Shown: piece after piece, positions 1 to 8,402 of the stretch
How the letters are laid out: every line of letters begins with the position of its first letter
Numbering within the stretch: the stretch's first letter is position 1
Assembly: GCA_009838175.1 (NCBI GenBank)
Contig: VXSB01000040.1
Span: 1-64,000 of the forward strand
Origin: Chloroflexota bacterium
GTDB lineage: Bacteria > Chloroflexota > Dehalococcoidia > Lucifugimonadales > Lucifugimonadaceae
Direction of reading: 5' to 3'
Length of the DNA stretch: 64,000 nucleotides
The notes under the pieces: model-generated
Told to the model about the DNA's origin: nothing
What the model saw: the letters and a program-made list of their open reading frames with translations, nothing else
The model's database searches: none
Position numbers and translations under genes: made by a program

Positions 1-22
1 TACGGGCCCGAAGACCCTGGCC

Positions 23-49
23 GCCGGGCCTTCCCCAAGAAGGCCCGGC
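23..49 (-). terminator. Hairpin downstream of the FAH-family gene
   Basis: Perfect 10-bp stem (GCCGGGCCTT at 23-32 with AAGGCCCGGC at 40-49) and a 7-nt loop, lying about 37 nt beyond the stop codon of the minus-strand hydrolase. No T-run follows on either strand, so it is a stable 3' hairpin rather than a textbook intrinsic terminator. Confidence 0.4.
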
Positions 50-86
50 AGCAAACAGCCACACCCCGTGGACATACAAACACGCC

Positions 87-857
87 CTAAGCGGCCTCAA
101 CCGGGTTGTGCAGGACACCGATCTTATCGATCTCGACGGTTACGTCGCCGCCGATATTGATCGGGGGTGTAGTTCCCGAGGTTCCGGTCCAAAGCATGTC
201 GCCGCATTCCAGCGTAACGTAGCGGCTGATAAAGCTGATCGACTGCTTAACGTCGAAGATCATCTCCGACGAATGACACTTCTGCCCCTCAACCCCGTTA
301 ACCAACCCGCGAATGTTCACGTCCTGAGGATCGATGTCGGTAACTATGAAGGGGCCAGTAGGTCCGAAAGTATCGGCAGACTTGGCGCGCCACCACTGCG
401 TGTCGGCATCGGGTCCGCCCTGCCAATCGCGCGCGCTGACATCGTTACCGCAGGTGTACCCGAACACGTAGTCCAACGCGTCCTCTTCGTTGACATTCTT
501 GGCGCGCTTACCCATGATGACTATGAGTTCGGATTCGCAAACCACCAATCCGGAGTCAGCAGTCAACTTGATCGGATCACCAGGTCCGATTATCGCCGTC
601 GGTGTCTTGTAGAACGGTTCGGGACGTGACGGCTCTTCTGCGCCGAGCAGGTGCGAGCGATAGTTGCGCGCCAAGCACAGCATCTTCGTCGGGTTAGGAT
701 TCGGCGCCAGTATCTTCACACCGGACAAGCTGTGAGATGCGCCGGTTGCTTCATAGGACTGTCCTATCGGCGAGTTCGAAATCTCGGTTACCGTGCCATC
801 GTCCTCTACGATGCCGTATGCGGCCCCGTTGCCGCTGTCAAATCTGACGAACTTCAA
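87..857 (-). CDS. Fumarylacetoacetate hydrolase (FAH) family protein
   Basis: About 256 residues. Members of this fold are divalent-metal hydrolases, isomerases or decarboxylases acting on acylpyruvates and other beta-diketo acids in aromatic or sugar-acid breakdown. The metal-binding pattern is visible: the E-x-E pair in CESELIVIMGKR (about residues 108 and 110) and the downstream Asp in GYTCGNDVSARD (about 139). The start chosen is TTG at 857, because AGGGAG sits 7 nt upstream and family homology begins there (LKFVRFDSG). The longer ATG reading from 965 adds 36 residues with no family character. It diverges from the amidohydrolase pair at 1001 across a roughly 140-bp promoter region. The family assignment is firm; the substrate cannot be read from sequence. 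Confidence 0.9.
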   Translation of the reverse strand: MKFVRFDSGNGAAYGIVEDDGTVTEISNSPIGQSYEATGASHSLSGVKILAPNPNPTKMLCLARNYRSHLLGAEEPSRPEPFYKTPTAIIGPGDPIKLTADSGLVVCESELIVIMGKRAKNVNEEDALDYVFGYTCGNDVSARDWQGGPDADTQWWRAKSADTFGPTGPFIVTDIDPQDVNIRGLVNGVEGQKCHSSEMIFDVKQSISFISRYVTLECGDMLWTGTSGTTPPINIGGDVTVEIDKIGVLHNPVEAA

Positions 858-1000
858 TCTTCGGCTCCCTGTGGATTGATTGTGTGAATTCTCAACGCAA
901 GTGTAAGTCAATCGACCAGCAACACCACATTGCAGTGCCGATTGAAGATAAAAGTTAAAATCCACGTCAGCAGTTCATAGAAGAAACACAGGCGGGACTA

Positions 1001-2599
1001 ATGCTAGACATCAAGATTGTGGGAGGCGTAGTGCACGACGGAAGCGGTCTACCGGGAATCCTCGCCGACGTTGGGGTCAAGGGCGATTCGATCGAAACGG
1101 TCGGAGATCTGACGGATGCTGAAGCCGCTGCAACCATCGATGCGACTGGAAAATCTGTGACGCCGGGTTTCATCGACCTGCACACCCACTCCGACGCCTC
1201 ATTCCTCGTCGACCCACACGCCGATTCAAAACTCACCCAAGGCGTTACCCTCGAATACTTCGGAAACTGCGGGATGAGTTTCTGCGCACCACTGTACGGC
1301 GCGGCGCGAGACCAGCTTCGAGAACGCTTGACTCGTGGTGGCGAAGGCACATTCGATGTCGATTGGGAAGATTTCGACGGCTATTTGAACGCTATGGAGC
1401 AGCGCGGATCAACGATCAACATCGCAACACAGGTGGGGCACGGCACCGTCCGCGCCGCTGTGATGGGCATGGACAACCGCGGCCCTACGATCGACGAACT
1501 CGCTCACATGACCCGACTCGTCGAAGAGAGCCTCGACGCGGGAGCCTTAGGAATGTCCACGGGATTATGGTACGCCCCTGGCGCCTATTCTTTGACCGAC
1601 GAGGTGATCGCACTTAATCAACCTGTAGCCGACCGCGACAAGCTCTACTCGTCACACATCCGCTCGGAAGCAGACGACCTCTGCGGGTTGTTCCCAGCAC
1701 ACGCCGAAGCAATCGAAATCGGACGCCGGACCGGTGGTCGCATTCAGGTATCGCATGTCAAAGCAGTCGGTCCCAAATTCTGGGGACGCGGACCCGAGAT
1801 ACTCGAAGGATTCGAGCGCGCCCGCGACGAAGGGATCGACGTTGCCGGCGATCAATACCCGTATTCCTGGTCGAGTACTGGCTTCAGCGGCGCCATGTTC
1901 GCTCGCTGGTCGCTGACCGGCGGCAGGCAAGAGACGCTCGAACGCCTGCAAGACGACGACCTGCGCGCCAAGATGCGCGTCGATACCGAGTACTACATCA
2001 GCCGCAACCACGGTGCCGCCGGTTCCGTAGTCGCCCACTTCCCGCCGAACTCCGACTACGAAGGCATGAGTCTGGAAGAGATCGGATTGGAGATGCGTTG
2101 CGAACCCGCTGAAGCCGCGCTCCGCTTGTACGAGCAGTCCGACGGATCATACGTCTTGGAATCGATGGAAGAATCTGATGTCGAGGCGATCGCTCAATGG
2201 CGATTGATGGCCGTGTGCTCCGACGGAAGTTCATTGCGGACCACCGGACCGCTCTCGTCGGGCAAACCCCACCCGCGCAGCTATGCCACAAACTCACGCT
2301 ACTTGGAAACATTCGTCAAAGAGCGTGGCCTCGTCTCCTTCGATGAGACCATCTACAAGATGACCGCTCTCGGCGCCCAAAGACTCAATCTAACGCGCCG
2401 AGGTCGAATCGCACGAGGGATGTATGCCGACGTATTGGTATTCGATCTCCACAACATCAAGCAGCACAACTCCTTCACCGACCCGCATCAATACTCAACC
2501 GGCATGGACCACGTCATCGTAAATGGTGTTCAAGCAATTGCCGACGGTGAATTGACCGGTGCCACACCCGGCAAGGTTTTGCGCGATTTCGACGCATAG
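1001..2599 (+). CDS. N-acyl-D-amino-acid deacylase family amidohydrolase
   Basis: 532 residues, the usual size for D-aminoacylases. These are cytosolic zinc TIM-barrel enzymes that remove acyl groups from N-acyl-D-amino acids. The first metal-binding motif is IDLHTHSD at about 59-65. The family hallmark GNCGMSFCAP (about 88-97) supplies the Cys ligand typical of this branch. Later His (SSHIRSEAD, QVSHVKA) and the distal catalytic Asp (MAVCSDGSS) are present. An N-terminal and C-terminal beta sandwich (IKIVGGVVHDGSG and ADVLVFDL) flanks the barrel. It lies 40 bp upstream of another amidohydrolase on the same strand, suggesting a two-gene operon for scavenging acylated or cyclic amino-acid derivatives. 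D-aminoacylase is the best guess; other N-acyl substrates are possible. Confidence 0.88.
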   Translation: MLDIKIVGGVVHDGSGLPGILADVGVKGDSIETVGDLTDAEAAATIDATGKSVTPGFIDLHTHSDASFLVDPHADSKLTQGVTLEYFGNCGMSFCAPLYGAARDQLRERLTRGGEGTFDVDWEDFDGYLNAMEQRGSTINIATQVGHGTVRAAVMGMDNRGPTIDELAHMTRLVEESLDAGALGMSTGLWYAPGAYSLTDEVIALNQPVADRDKLYSSHIRSEADDLCGLFPAHAEAIEIGRRTGGRIQVSHVKAVGPKFWGRGPEILEGFERARDEGIDVAGDQYPYSWSSTGFSGAMFARWSLTGGRQETLERLQDDDLRAKMRVDTEYYISRNHGAAGSVVAHFPPNSDYEGMSLEEIGLEMRCEPAEAALRLYEQSDGSYVLESMEESDVEAIAQWRLMAVCSDGSSLRTTGPLSSGKPHPRSYATNSRYLETFVKERGLVSFDETIYKMTALGAQRLNLTRRGRIARGMYADVLVFDLHNIKQHNSFTDPHQYSTGMDHVIVNGVQAIADGELTGATPGKVLRDFDA

Positions 2600-2639
2600 A
2601 CGAGGTATCTACTGCTCTACTGAGAACGCGAGGTGAACC

Positions 2640-3812
2640 ATGACTTGGGACCTGGTAATAAAGAACGGAACGGTTATCGATCCGGCCCAAAACCTACACG
2701 CCAAACGTGACATCGCAATTGCGGGCGGTAAGATACGCGCCGTCGAAGAGTACGTCAGCGATGGTGACGCTCATGATGTCCTTGAAGCCGACGGCCTCAT
2801 CGTCACGCCAGGTCTGGTGGACCTCCATGTTCACGTCTGGTGGGGTGTGGCGCATTTGGCAGTGGAAGCAGACCCATCTAGCCTTTACCGCGGCGTAACG
2901 ACCGCCATCGACGCCGGATCGGCCGGGGCAAACACCATCGCCGGTTTTCATCGCTACGTCATGCAGAAAGTGGACACGCGAGTTCTCGCCTTTCTGCACA
3001 TCTCCGGGATGGGTCAACTCGACAGCGAGATCGGCGAGCTTGAAGACGTGCGATGGGCGCGCGTCGAAAAAGCCGTCGAAGCCGCAAGGATGTTCCCAGA
3101 GGTCATCGTCGGCATTAAAGTCCGGCTGTCTGAAGCGATACTCGGCAACAACGATCTTGTCGCCATGGATCGCGCACTCGAAGCATCGAGCCAACTCGGC
3201 AAACCGCTGATGATCCACATCGGCGGAACGATCAACCCAGTGGAAAGATATCTGGAACAGCTGCGTCCGGGTGACATCGTCACACACAGCTTCACCGGCA
3301 ATCCTCCGGGGATTGTTGATAATACTGGAAAAGTCATCGACGCCGCTCGCGACGCTATGAATCGCGGAGTCAACTTCGACGTCGGACACGGCGCGGGTTC
3401 GTTCTCGTTCGATGTTGCCGAGAAGTGTGCCGCCGATGGTTTCGGACCCGGTACCGTTAGCTCTGATGTTCATCGCTACAACATCCGCGGTCCGGTGTTC
3501 GACTTGCTGACAACATTGTCAAAGTACCTTTACTTGGGATTCTCGCTCGATCAGGTCATCGCGTTTGCCACTCAGCGCCCCGCTTCCGCGATCGGAATGG
3601 CCAACACAATCGGCTCGCTGCGCGTCGGAGCCGATGCCGATGTTTCGATAATCAGATTGCTAGAAGGCAATTTCGAACTGACAGACGCTCGTGGCGCTAC
3701 ACGGAACGGTAAACAACTACTCGTACCGGTAGACACTGTCCGCAATGGACGCCGCTACCCGCCGCACCACTCTGCACATCCCCATTTGGTAGGTCATCAT
3801 CACGGCCACTGA
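2640..3812 (+). CDS. Amidohydrolase/deacetylase family metallohydrolase
   Basis: 390 residues, a dihydroorotase-like amidohydrolase of the 'amidohydrolase/deacetylase family metallohydrolase' group. Visible metal-site elements are DLHVHVWWG (two His, about 61-63), a candidate carboxylated lysine in VGIKVRLS, His in MIHIGG and in VTHSFTGN, and the last Asp in SSDVHRYN. The start ATG at 2640 has GAGGTG just upstream. The C-terminus is His-rich (several His in the last 15 residues), a possible metal-holding tail. It follows the deacylase by 40 bp and is probably co-transcribed. Substrate unknown; characterised relatives hydrolyse cyclic imides or acetylated compounds. Confidence 0.85.
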   Translation: MTWDLVIKNGTVIDPAQNLHAKRDIAIAGGKIRAVEEYVSDGDAHDVLEADGLIVTPGLVDLHVHVWWGVAHLAVEADPSSLYRGVTTAIDAGSAGANTIAGFHRYVMQKVDTRVLAFLHISGMGQLDSEIGELEDVRWARVEKAVEAARMFPEVIVGIKVRLSEAILGNNDLVAMDRALEASSQLGKPLMIHIGGTINPVERYLEQLRPGDIVTHSFTGNPPGIVDNTGKVIDAARDAMNRGVNFDVGHGAGSFSFDVAEKCAADGFGPGTVSSDVHRYNIRGPVFDLLTTLSKYLYLGFSLDQVIAFATQRPASAIGMANTIGSLRVGADADVSIIRLLEGNFELTDARGATRNGKQLLVPVDTVRNGRRYPPHHSAHPHLVGHHHGH

Positions 3813-3846
3813 AACGCTCACAAAAGCATCTGACCATTCCCCGCTG

Positions 3847-4488
3847 TTGCGGATGGAATCGGTTTGTAAGCGGTACGGAGCGGCGACCATACTTGACGGT
3901 CTCGATCTGTCGGTAAGTGTCGGACAGGTAGTGTCGATCATGGGCGTTAACGGATCCGGGAAATCGACGCTATTGCGCATCGCGGCAACGTTGACCACCC
4001 CTACCTCAGGTGAATTAACCATTAAAGGCACCGACGCTGTGAAAAATGCCGCCGATGCCCGCCGACACATCGGCGCAGTGATGCACTCGCCTATGCTCTA
4101 CTCTGATCTGACGGTGCGCGAGAATTTGTCGCTGTTCGCGACTTTATGCCGGCTTGATGACCCCGTGAAACGAGTCGAACAGGTTGCGTCGCGCTTGGCA
4201 CTGCATGACCGGTTGGATGAACGCGTCCGGCGGTTGTCGCATGGCTACCGGAAACGCGTTGCAATCGCGCGTGCCATCATCCATCGCCCTTCACTGTTGC
4301 TATTGGACGAGCCCGAGACCGGACTCGACGATGCATCGCTCGATGCGCTGATGGATATCGTGATGGAATGGAAGTCCAACGATCTATCTGTACTCGTAGC
4401 GACGCACAGTTCCGAGTTTGTCTCCGATGCAGCAGATGCGACTTACAGAATAAGTGGCGGTCGGTTGCGTACTGCCGAAATCGAATGA
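3847..4488 (+). CDS. ccmA: Haem ABC exporter ATP-binding protein CcmA
   Basis: 213 residues, a single compact ABC ATPase domain. It has Walker A GVNGSGKS (about 33-40), a signature LSHGYRKRVAIARA (about 134-147), Walker B LLLLDEP and an H-loop His in VATHSSEF. With CcmB it forms the ABC complex that drives release of haem-loaded CcmE in System I cytochrome c maturation. Alone the sequence could be any small ABC ATPase; the following ccmB, ccmC and ccmE genes make the call. The upstream frame offers TTG at 3847 or ATG at 3853. Neither has a good Shine-Dalgarno, so coupling to the preceding gene is possible. Confidence 0.88.
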   Translation: MRMESVCKRYGAATILDGLDLSVSVGQVVSIMGVNGSGKSTLLRIAATLTTPTSGELTIKGTDAVKNAADARRHIGAVMHSPMLYSDLTVRENLSLFATLCRLDDPVKRVEQVASRLALHDRLDERVRRLSHGYRKRVAIARAIIHRPSLLLLDEPETGLDDASLDALMDIVMEWKSNDLSVLVATHSSEFVSDAADATYRISGGRLRTAEIE

Positions 4489-4495
4489 TGTTCGA

Positions 4496-5170
4496 TTGAC
4501 CGCTACGCTGTCGATAATCTGGGCGCTCACGCTCAAAGAGTTGCGGATCGAATCGCGCAACCGAGACGTCGCAATTGCGATCGTTATGTTCGCATCGCTG
4601 GTGATCGCGATATTCGCTATTGCGATTGAGCCTACGAGCAGAAACGCTATCGAGACCGGCCCTGGCGTCTTGTGGGCGGCAATCACATTCGCCGGCGTCG
4701 TAGGACTAACCCGGGCAACATCTCACGAGTTGGAGAACGACGCGGTTGGCGCGTTGATGATGGCTCCCGTGTCGCGAGATCTGCTCTTCATAGGCAAGTC
4801 GCTAGGCAACTTCCTATTCCTATCCGTAGCTACGGTGATTGTGTTCGTCGTTTTCACCTTCATGTTCAATTTACCGGTATTCCGAGCAGAAATCCTCCTC
4901 GTCGCACTGTTGTCTACGATTGGCTTTTCATCCGTCGGAACTCTATTCTCGAGTCTCACATTCAGAGTCCGCGCACGCGAGGTATTATTGCCGATGCTGT
5001 TCTTGCCATCGGTATCGCCACTCCTTTTCGCGGCGATCCGAGTAACTGCGGCTGCAGCGAGCGGTGAGAGCTGGTCCGCTTCGATCCCTTGGTTACAGCT
5101 TGCAGTGGCTTACGATGTCGTATTTGTGACCGCTTCCGCCCTGCTTTTCGGTTACGTCCTTGATGATTGA
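4496..5170 (+). CDS. ccmB: Haem exporter permease CcmB
   Basis: About 224 residues with six hydrophobic segments, the CcmB pattern. The opening WALTLKELRIESRNRD and the stretch LVALLSTIGFSSVGTLFSSL followed by a basic RVRAREVLLPMLFLP loop are typical of CcmB. It is the membrane partner of CcmA at the cytoplasmic membrane. An in-frame GTG lies at 4454, inside ccmA, but homology begins near the TTG at 4496, which is used here. Its start lies within about 10 bp of the ccmA stop, consistent with translational coupling. Confidence 0.87.
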   Translation: MTATLSIIWALTLKELRIESRNRDVAIAIVMFASLVIAIFAIAIEPTSRNAIETGPGVLWAAITFAGVVGLTRATSHELENDAVGALMMAPVSRDLLFIGKSLGNFLFLSVATVIVFVVFTFMFNLPVFRAEILLVALLSTIGFSSVGTLFSSLTFRVRAREVLLPMLFLPSVSPLLFAAIRVTAAAASGESWSASIPWLQLAVAYDVVFVTASALLFGYVLDD

Positions 5171-5275
5171 AACCGCCCGCAGGTCCGCCAGAACCAAGGT
5201 TCATTGCCGAACCGATTTACAATTGACAGGTGCCAATAAGCAGCAACCGTCGCTGTCTCCAACTGCCCGATCCGA

Positions 5276-5992
5276 ATGGCATTTTCGCAAATCCGCCCCC
5301 AGACAGTGCTGCATGTTGCGACGTTAATCGCTATGGCATTCGCACTCTGGATGATGTTCGTCTGGGTGCCGACAGACATCAATCAAGGAGTTGTCCAGCG
5401 CATCCTATACATCCACGTACCCGTGGCATGGGTCAGCATGGTCGCCATCATCGGCGTAGCAGCGGCGAGTGTTCTCTATCTGAAAACCAAAAACGAGAGA
5501 TGGGACCGTCTCGCCGTCTCGATGGCCGAAGTCGGCGTGATGTTTGGCGCCGTGATGCTGATTTCGGGAATGATCTGGGCCAAACCGGTGTGGGAAGTCT
5601 GGTGGACGGGCGAGGCCAAGCTAACCACAGCACTCATCCTATTCTTCATCTACATCGCCTATCTGATGTTCCGAGCATACTTCCCCGCGGGCGACCAGCG
5701 GATGCGTCTATCGGCCATCATCGCCATCATTGGCGCCATTGACACCCCCATCATCTACTACGCCTCAGTATTGTGGCAAGAAGCACATCCGCCTTTGATC
5801 GTCGGGCCAGTCGCAGAGGAAGAGAACCTTGTCGCAGCGGAGATTGGACTGACACTCTTGGTGAGCGTCATCGCCTTCACCTTCCTATTCTTCTCCCTGC
5901 TATCCGCCCGGCTAGGATTGGCGAGAATGGAAAGCGAGTATGAAGTGTTGAAGTTCCGCATCGCCGCCTCTATAGCAGGTAGCGGTCAATGA
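5276..5992 (+). CDS. ccmC: Haem-handling protein CcmC
   Basis: 238 residues, six transmembrane helices. CcmC presents haem to CcmE in the periplasm. The two external His ligands are visible as H47 (LYIHVPVAW) and H171 (WQEAHPP). Between them lies the tryptophan-rich WWD region WEVWWTGEAKLT (about 106-117). The canonical WDxRLT there reads GEAKLT, a conservative drift. Starts at ATG 5276, 105 bp after ccmB, and ends in a 4-bp ATGA overlap with the next gene. Confidence 0.93.
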   Translation: MAFSQIRPQTVLHVATLIAMAFALWMMFVWVPTDINQGVVQRILYIHVPVAWVSMVAIIGVAAASVLYLKTKNERWDRLAVSMAEVGVMFGAVMLISGMIWAKPVWEVWWTGEAKLTTALILFFIYIAYLMFRAYFPAGDQRMRLSAIIAIIGAIDTPIIYYASVLWQEAHPPLIVGPVAEEENLVAAEIGLTLLVSVIAFTFLFFSLLSARLGLARMESEYEVLKFRIAASIAGSGQ

Positions 5993-6525
5993 AACGTTTG
6001 ATCTCAACAACCTCGGCGATCGCGATTGCCGTGCCGTTGACCCTAATTTTCTCTGCGTCTATCTTGGCGCAATCCTCTTCAATTGCCACTGGCGTGGTCA
6101 CTTTAGTCGAGACTGGCGATGACGGTGGTTTGACGGCGTTTTCCATCGTCAGGGGTGACGGCAACATACAACAATTCACGGTTTCATCCTCCAACCCAAA
6201 CACAGAATACGGGTTAGAAAATCGCGTCGGCGACAGATGGGTGTCGGATCAGGCTTCAAATCCTCAGGAAGCGGCCGATCGCTTGCGAGATCAGCAACGT
6301 CGATTGGCCCAAATATCCGTCCAGTCCGATGATGGCGGTGTTGCGATATCCGTAGTGCAAGCAGAATCGACGGACATTGACACCAACTTGGGGTACCTGC
6401 TCGCAGTTGTGGCGATAGCATGGATAGCAATAATGGCCTACGTTCTTTATCTAGGTGTCCGGCAACGCGCTATCGCAACTGGCATCGCAAATCTCCAGAA
6501 CGAAACTGATGGCAAAGAATCCTGA
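5989..6525 (+). CDS. Secreted-domain protein with a C-terminal CcmD-like membrane helix
   Basis: 178 residues. Residues 1-28 are a signal peptide or anchor ending SASILAQ. Residues 30-130 are a soluble, polar, extracytoplasmic segment with no family I recognise. Residues 134-156 form one membrane helix followed by the basic GVRQRAIATGIANL. That tail matches the layout of CcmD, the small (about 45-70 residue) partner that stabilises the CcmC-CcmE complex. Its position between ccmC and ccmE, overlapping both by ATGA-type junctions (5989-5992 and 6523-6527), supports the CcmD role. The extra N-terminal domain is not part of ordinary CcmD. The CcmD call rests on context and topology. Confidence 0.6.
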   Translation: MKRLISTTSAIAIAVPLTLIFSASILAQSSSIATGVVTLVETGDDGGLTAFSIVRGDGNIQQFTVSSSNPNTEYGLENRVGDRWVSDQASNPQEAADRLRDQQRRLAQISVQSDDGGVAISVVQAESTDIDTNLGYLLAVVAIAWIAIMAYVLYLGVRQRAIATGIANLQNETDGKES

Positions 6526-7073
6526 TGGAAAACAGCGAATCACAAGGTTTAACGTCCGCATCATCCGGAACTGAAAACACCGCCAAGTCAACAGTGTTGA
6601 TCAGCGGTAAGGCTCGTATCGCAATCGTCGCGTTGGTGTTTCTGGTGGGAGTTGTCTACCTAGCCGTAATCGCATTCAACGAAGCAACCGTCGAATTTTC
6701 GAGCGTTGATGACGTGGTACTGCATCAAACCCCGGGCGGCACACAATCTATCGGCGTACTGGGCAAACTAGTCCCGAATTCGTACATCAAATCGCCAGAC
6801 GGAGTTACGGCGAACTTCCGACTGCGCGACGAAGGCGGTTCGTTGGAACTTCCTGTCGTGTACGCAGGCGAGGTCGGTCAGGTCTTCTTCAACGACCATT
6901 CAGAAATCATTCTCAACGGCACATTAGGGCCCGATGGCGTCCTCGAAGCGGAGATGCTAACCGTGCGCTGCCCTTCCAAATACCTGACCGAACAAGAGCA
7001 GATGGAACTCGACGGGCAGATGGAACCTCCGCCTTATCAACCCGACTACTTCGGCAACCAACCCGACGCTTAA
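6525..7073 (+). CDS. ccmE: Haem chaperone CcmE, CxxxY variant
   Basis: 182 residues. One N-terminal membrane anchor (about 30-51) precedes an OB-fold periplasmic domain with the CcmE consensus (SIGVLGKLVPNSY, VVYAGEVGQVFF, EAEMLTV). In classical CcmE the haem is bound covalently by the His of a HxxxY motif. Here the aligned segment reads VRCPSKY, so Cys149 replaces His and Tyr153 is kept. This CxxxY form is known from the variant System I (often called I*) of archaea and sulfate reducers. It starts inside the stop of the previous gene, so it is translationally coupled. No ccmF, ccmG or ccmH follows in this window. Confidence 0.93.
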   Translation: MENSESQGLTSASSGTENTAKSTVLISGKARIAIVALVFLVGVVYLAVIAFNEATVEFSSVDDVVLHQTPGGTQSIGVLGKLVPNSYIKSPDGVTANFRLRDEGGSLELPVVYAGEVGQVFFNDHSEIILNGTLGPDGVLEAEMLTVRCPSKYLTEQEQMELDGQMEPPPYQPDYFGNQPDA

Positions 7074-7089
7074 CTGACCGTCGGCAGTA

Positions 7090-8367
7090 TTACACCCTCA
7101 TCCGCAGTTGTCGTAATTGCCGATTGAAAGTCCCAACGGCTAAGGTCACCAACAAGACGAACCCGCAGCCGATAATCAGCGCCACTGACGATCCTAAACC
7201 GTCTGCCAGCGCGCCGAACACAAACCCTCCCGCGGGGAACCCGCCCCAAGCGAGTTCATAGATACCCGCCAACCTCCCTCTGACGTTGTCGGTAATAGCC
7301 ATCTGCATGGAGATGGTTCCCAGACCGATGTGTATCGCGTTCATCAGCCCGAACAAGAATGCGAACACGAATCCGAAGTAGATGCTAGTGATAAGCGCGA
7401 AGACAATCGCGCAACCAACGGTCAAGACGTTTGATATAAGCAACCCGTAGCCGGTCCGCTTGAATCCTCCGCTGAATCCAAGGAACAATCCCCCGATAAA
7501 GGCTCCAACACCTACAGCCGCGAACAACTGGCTGTACTCGCCCGCGCCAACGTTGTAAACCTCACGCGAGATTGGGGTCAAAAGGTAGATGAATCCACCC
7601 ATCAACAGCGCGTTTACGAAAGTGAACGTCAAATTGCCGTTCAAGACCGCGTTGCTCCTTACCACACTCGCAATCTCCACAACATCCTCCCAAATCGGTT
7701 GATGTGCCGTTGAAATTCCGGGTGAAATGGGACGATACAAAGCCACAATCGCGAGATTCAACGCCATGACCGCCGCGATTGTGACGTAAGTCCACTCATA
7801 TCCCCAGTGATGGACAATCGCACCCCAGATCAGTGGCGCCAGCACACGGCCCAGATTGAAAAACGAGTTATCGAAAAATACCGCCCTCGGCAAGATGTTG
7901 CGAGGCACCATGATCGGAAGAAGCGAGAATCTCGCTGTCCAGTCCAGCGCCAATGCCGAGCCATGTATCGCTCCTGCGACTTGGATATGCCACGGTTCTA
8001 TCTGATCCGTAATGAGCAGTAGACCCACTGCCAACATTGAACTGAACGTCATCACGGAACCACACATCAACAAGACCTTGCGACTAAAGCGGTCCGCAAG
8101 AAATCCGCTCACGACTGAGGTTGATACCGAGGCGACCACAACTGCCGCTCCCAGTATCGCTAGCTGAAGCGCCGAACCAGTGATGTCGAAAATCACGTAA
8201 GTCTGAGTCACCGTCACCATCTGATTGCCGATTCCCCAGACCACGGTACCGATCAGGAACTTACGAAGTTCGAGCGACGACATAGTACGCTCTAGACGCG
8301 CAACTTCGAGCCTGGCTTTGCCAGGACGTCTCTTGGGCATCACTGTGTTGTTGCGCGTCAATCCCAT
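7090..8367 (-). CDS. MFS transporter, EntS/MFS_3-like
   Basis: 425 residues with about twelve hydrophobic helices. The MFS loop 2-3 signature is visible as GFLADRFSRKVLLM. The first 27 residues are polar and basic (PKRRPGKARLEVARLERT), so translation may start at the internal ATG before SSLELRKF. Layout and sequence (TGSALQLAILGAA, WTARFSLLPIMVPRN) resemble the enterobactin-exporter-like MFS_3 group, but no substrate can be inferred. It converges on ccmE with only 16 bp between stops and diverges from plsY over about 35 bp. Confidence 0.85.
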   Translation of the reverse strand: MGLTRNNTVMPKRRPGKARLEVARLERTMSSLELRKFLIGTVVWGIGNQMVTVTQTYVIFDITGSALQLAILGAAVVVASVSTSVVSGFLADRFSRKVLLMCGSVMTFSSMLAVGLLLITDQIEPWHIQVAGAIHGSALALDWTARFSLLPIMVPRNILPRAVFFDNSFFNLGRVLAPLIWGAIVHHWGYEWTYVTIAAVMALNLAIVALYRPISPGISTAHQPIWEDVVEIASVVRSNAVLNGNLTFTFVNALLMGGFIYLLTPISREVYNVGAGEYSQLFAAVGVGAFIGGLFLGFSGGFKRTGYGLLISNVLTVGCAIVFALITSIYFGFVFAFLFGLMNAIHIGLGTISMQMAITDNVRGRLAGIYELAWGGFPAGGFVFGALADGLGSSVALIIGCGFVLLVTLAVGTFNRQLRQLRMRV

Positions 8368-8378
8368 TTACCTAATAG

Positions 8379-8387
8379 TGCTAAAAT
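8379..8387 (+). promoter_or_regulatory. Possible extended -10 promoter for plsY
   Basis: TG-C-TAAAAT, an extended -10 pattern, lies in the 35-bp gap between the divergent MFS gene and plsY. No -35 box at a proper distance is evident. Transcription from it would give a leader of only about 10 nt. Confidence 0.28.
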
Positions 8388-8402
8388 GCGGTTCAAATTC
8401 CG

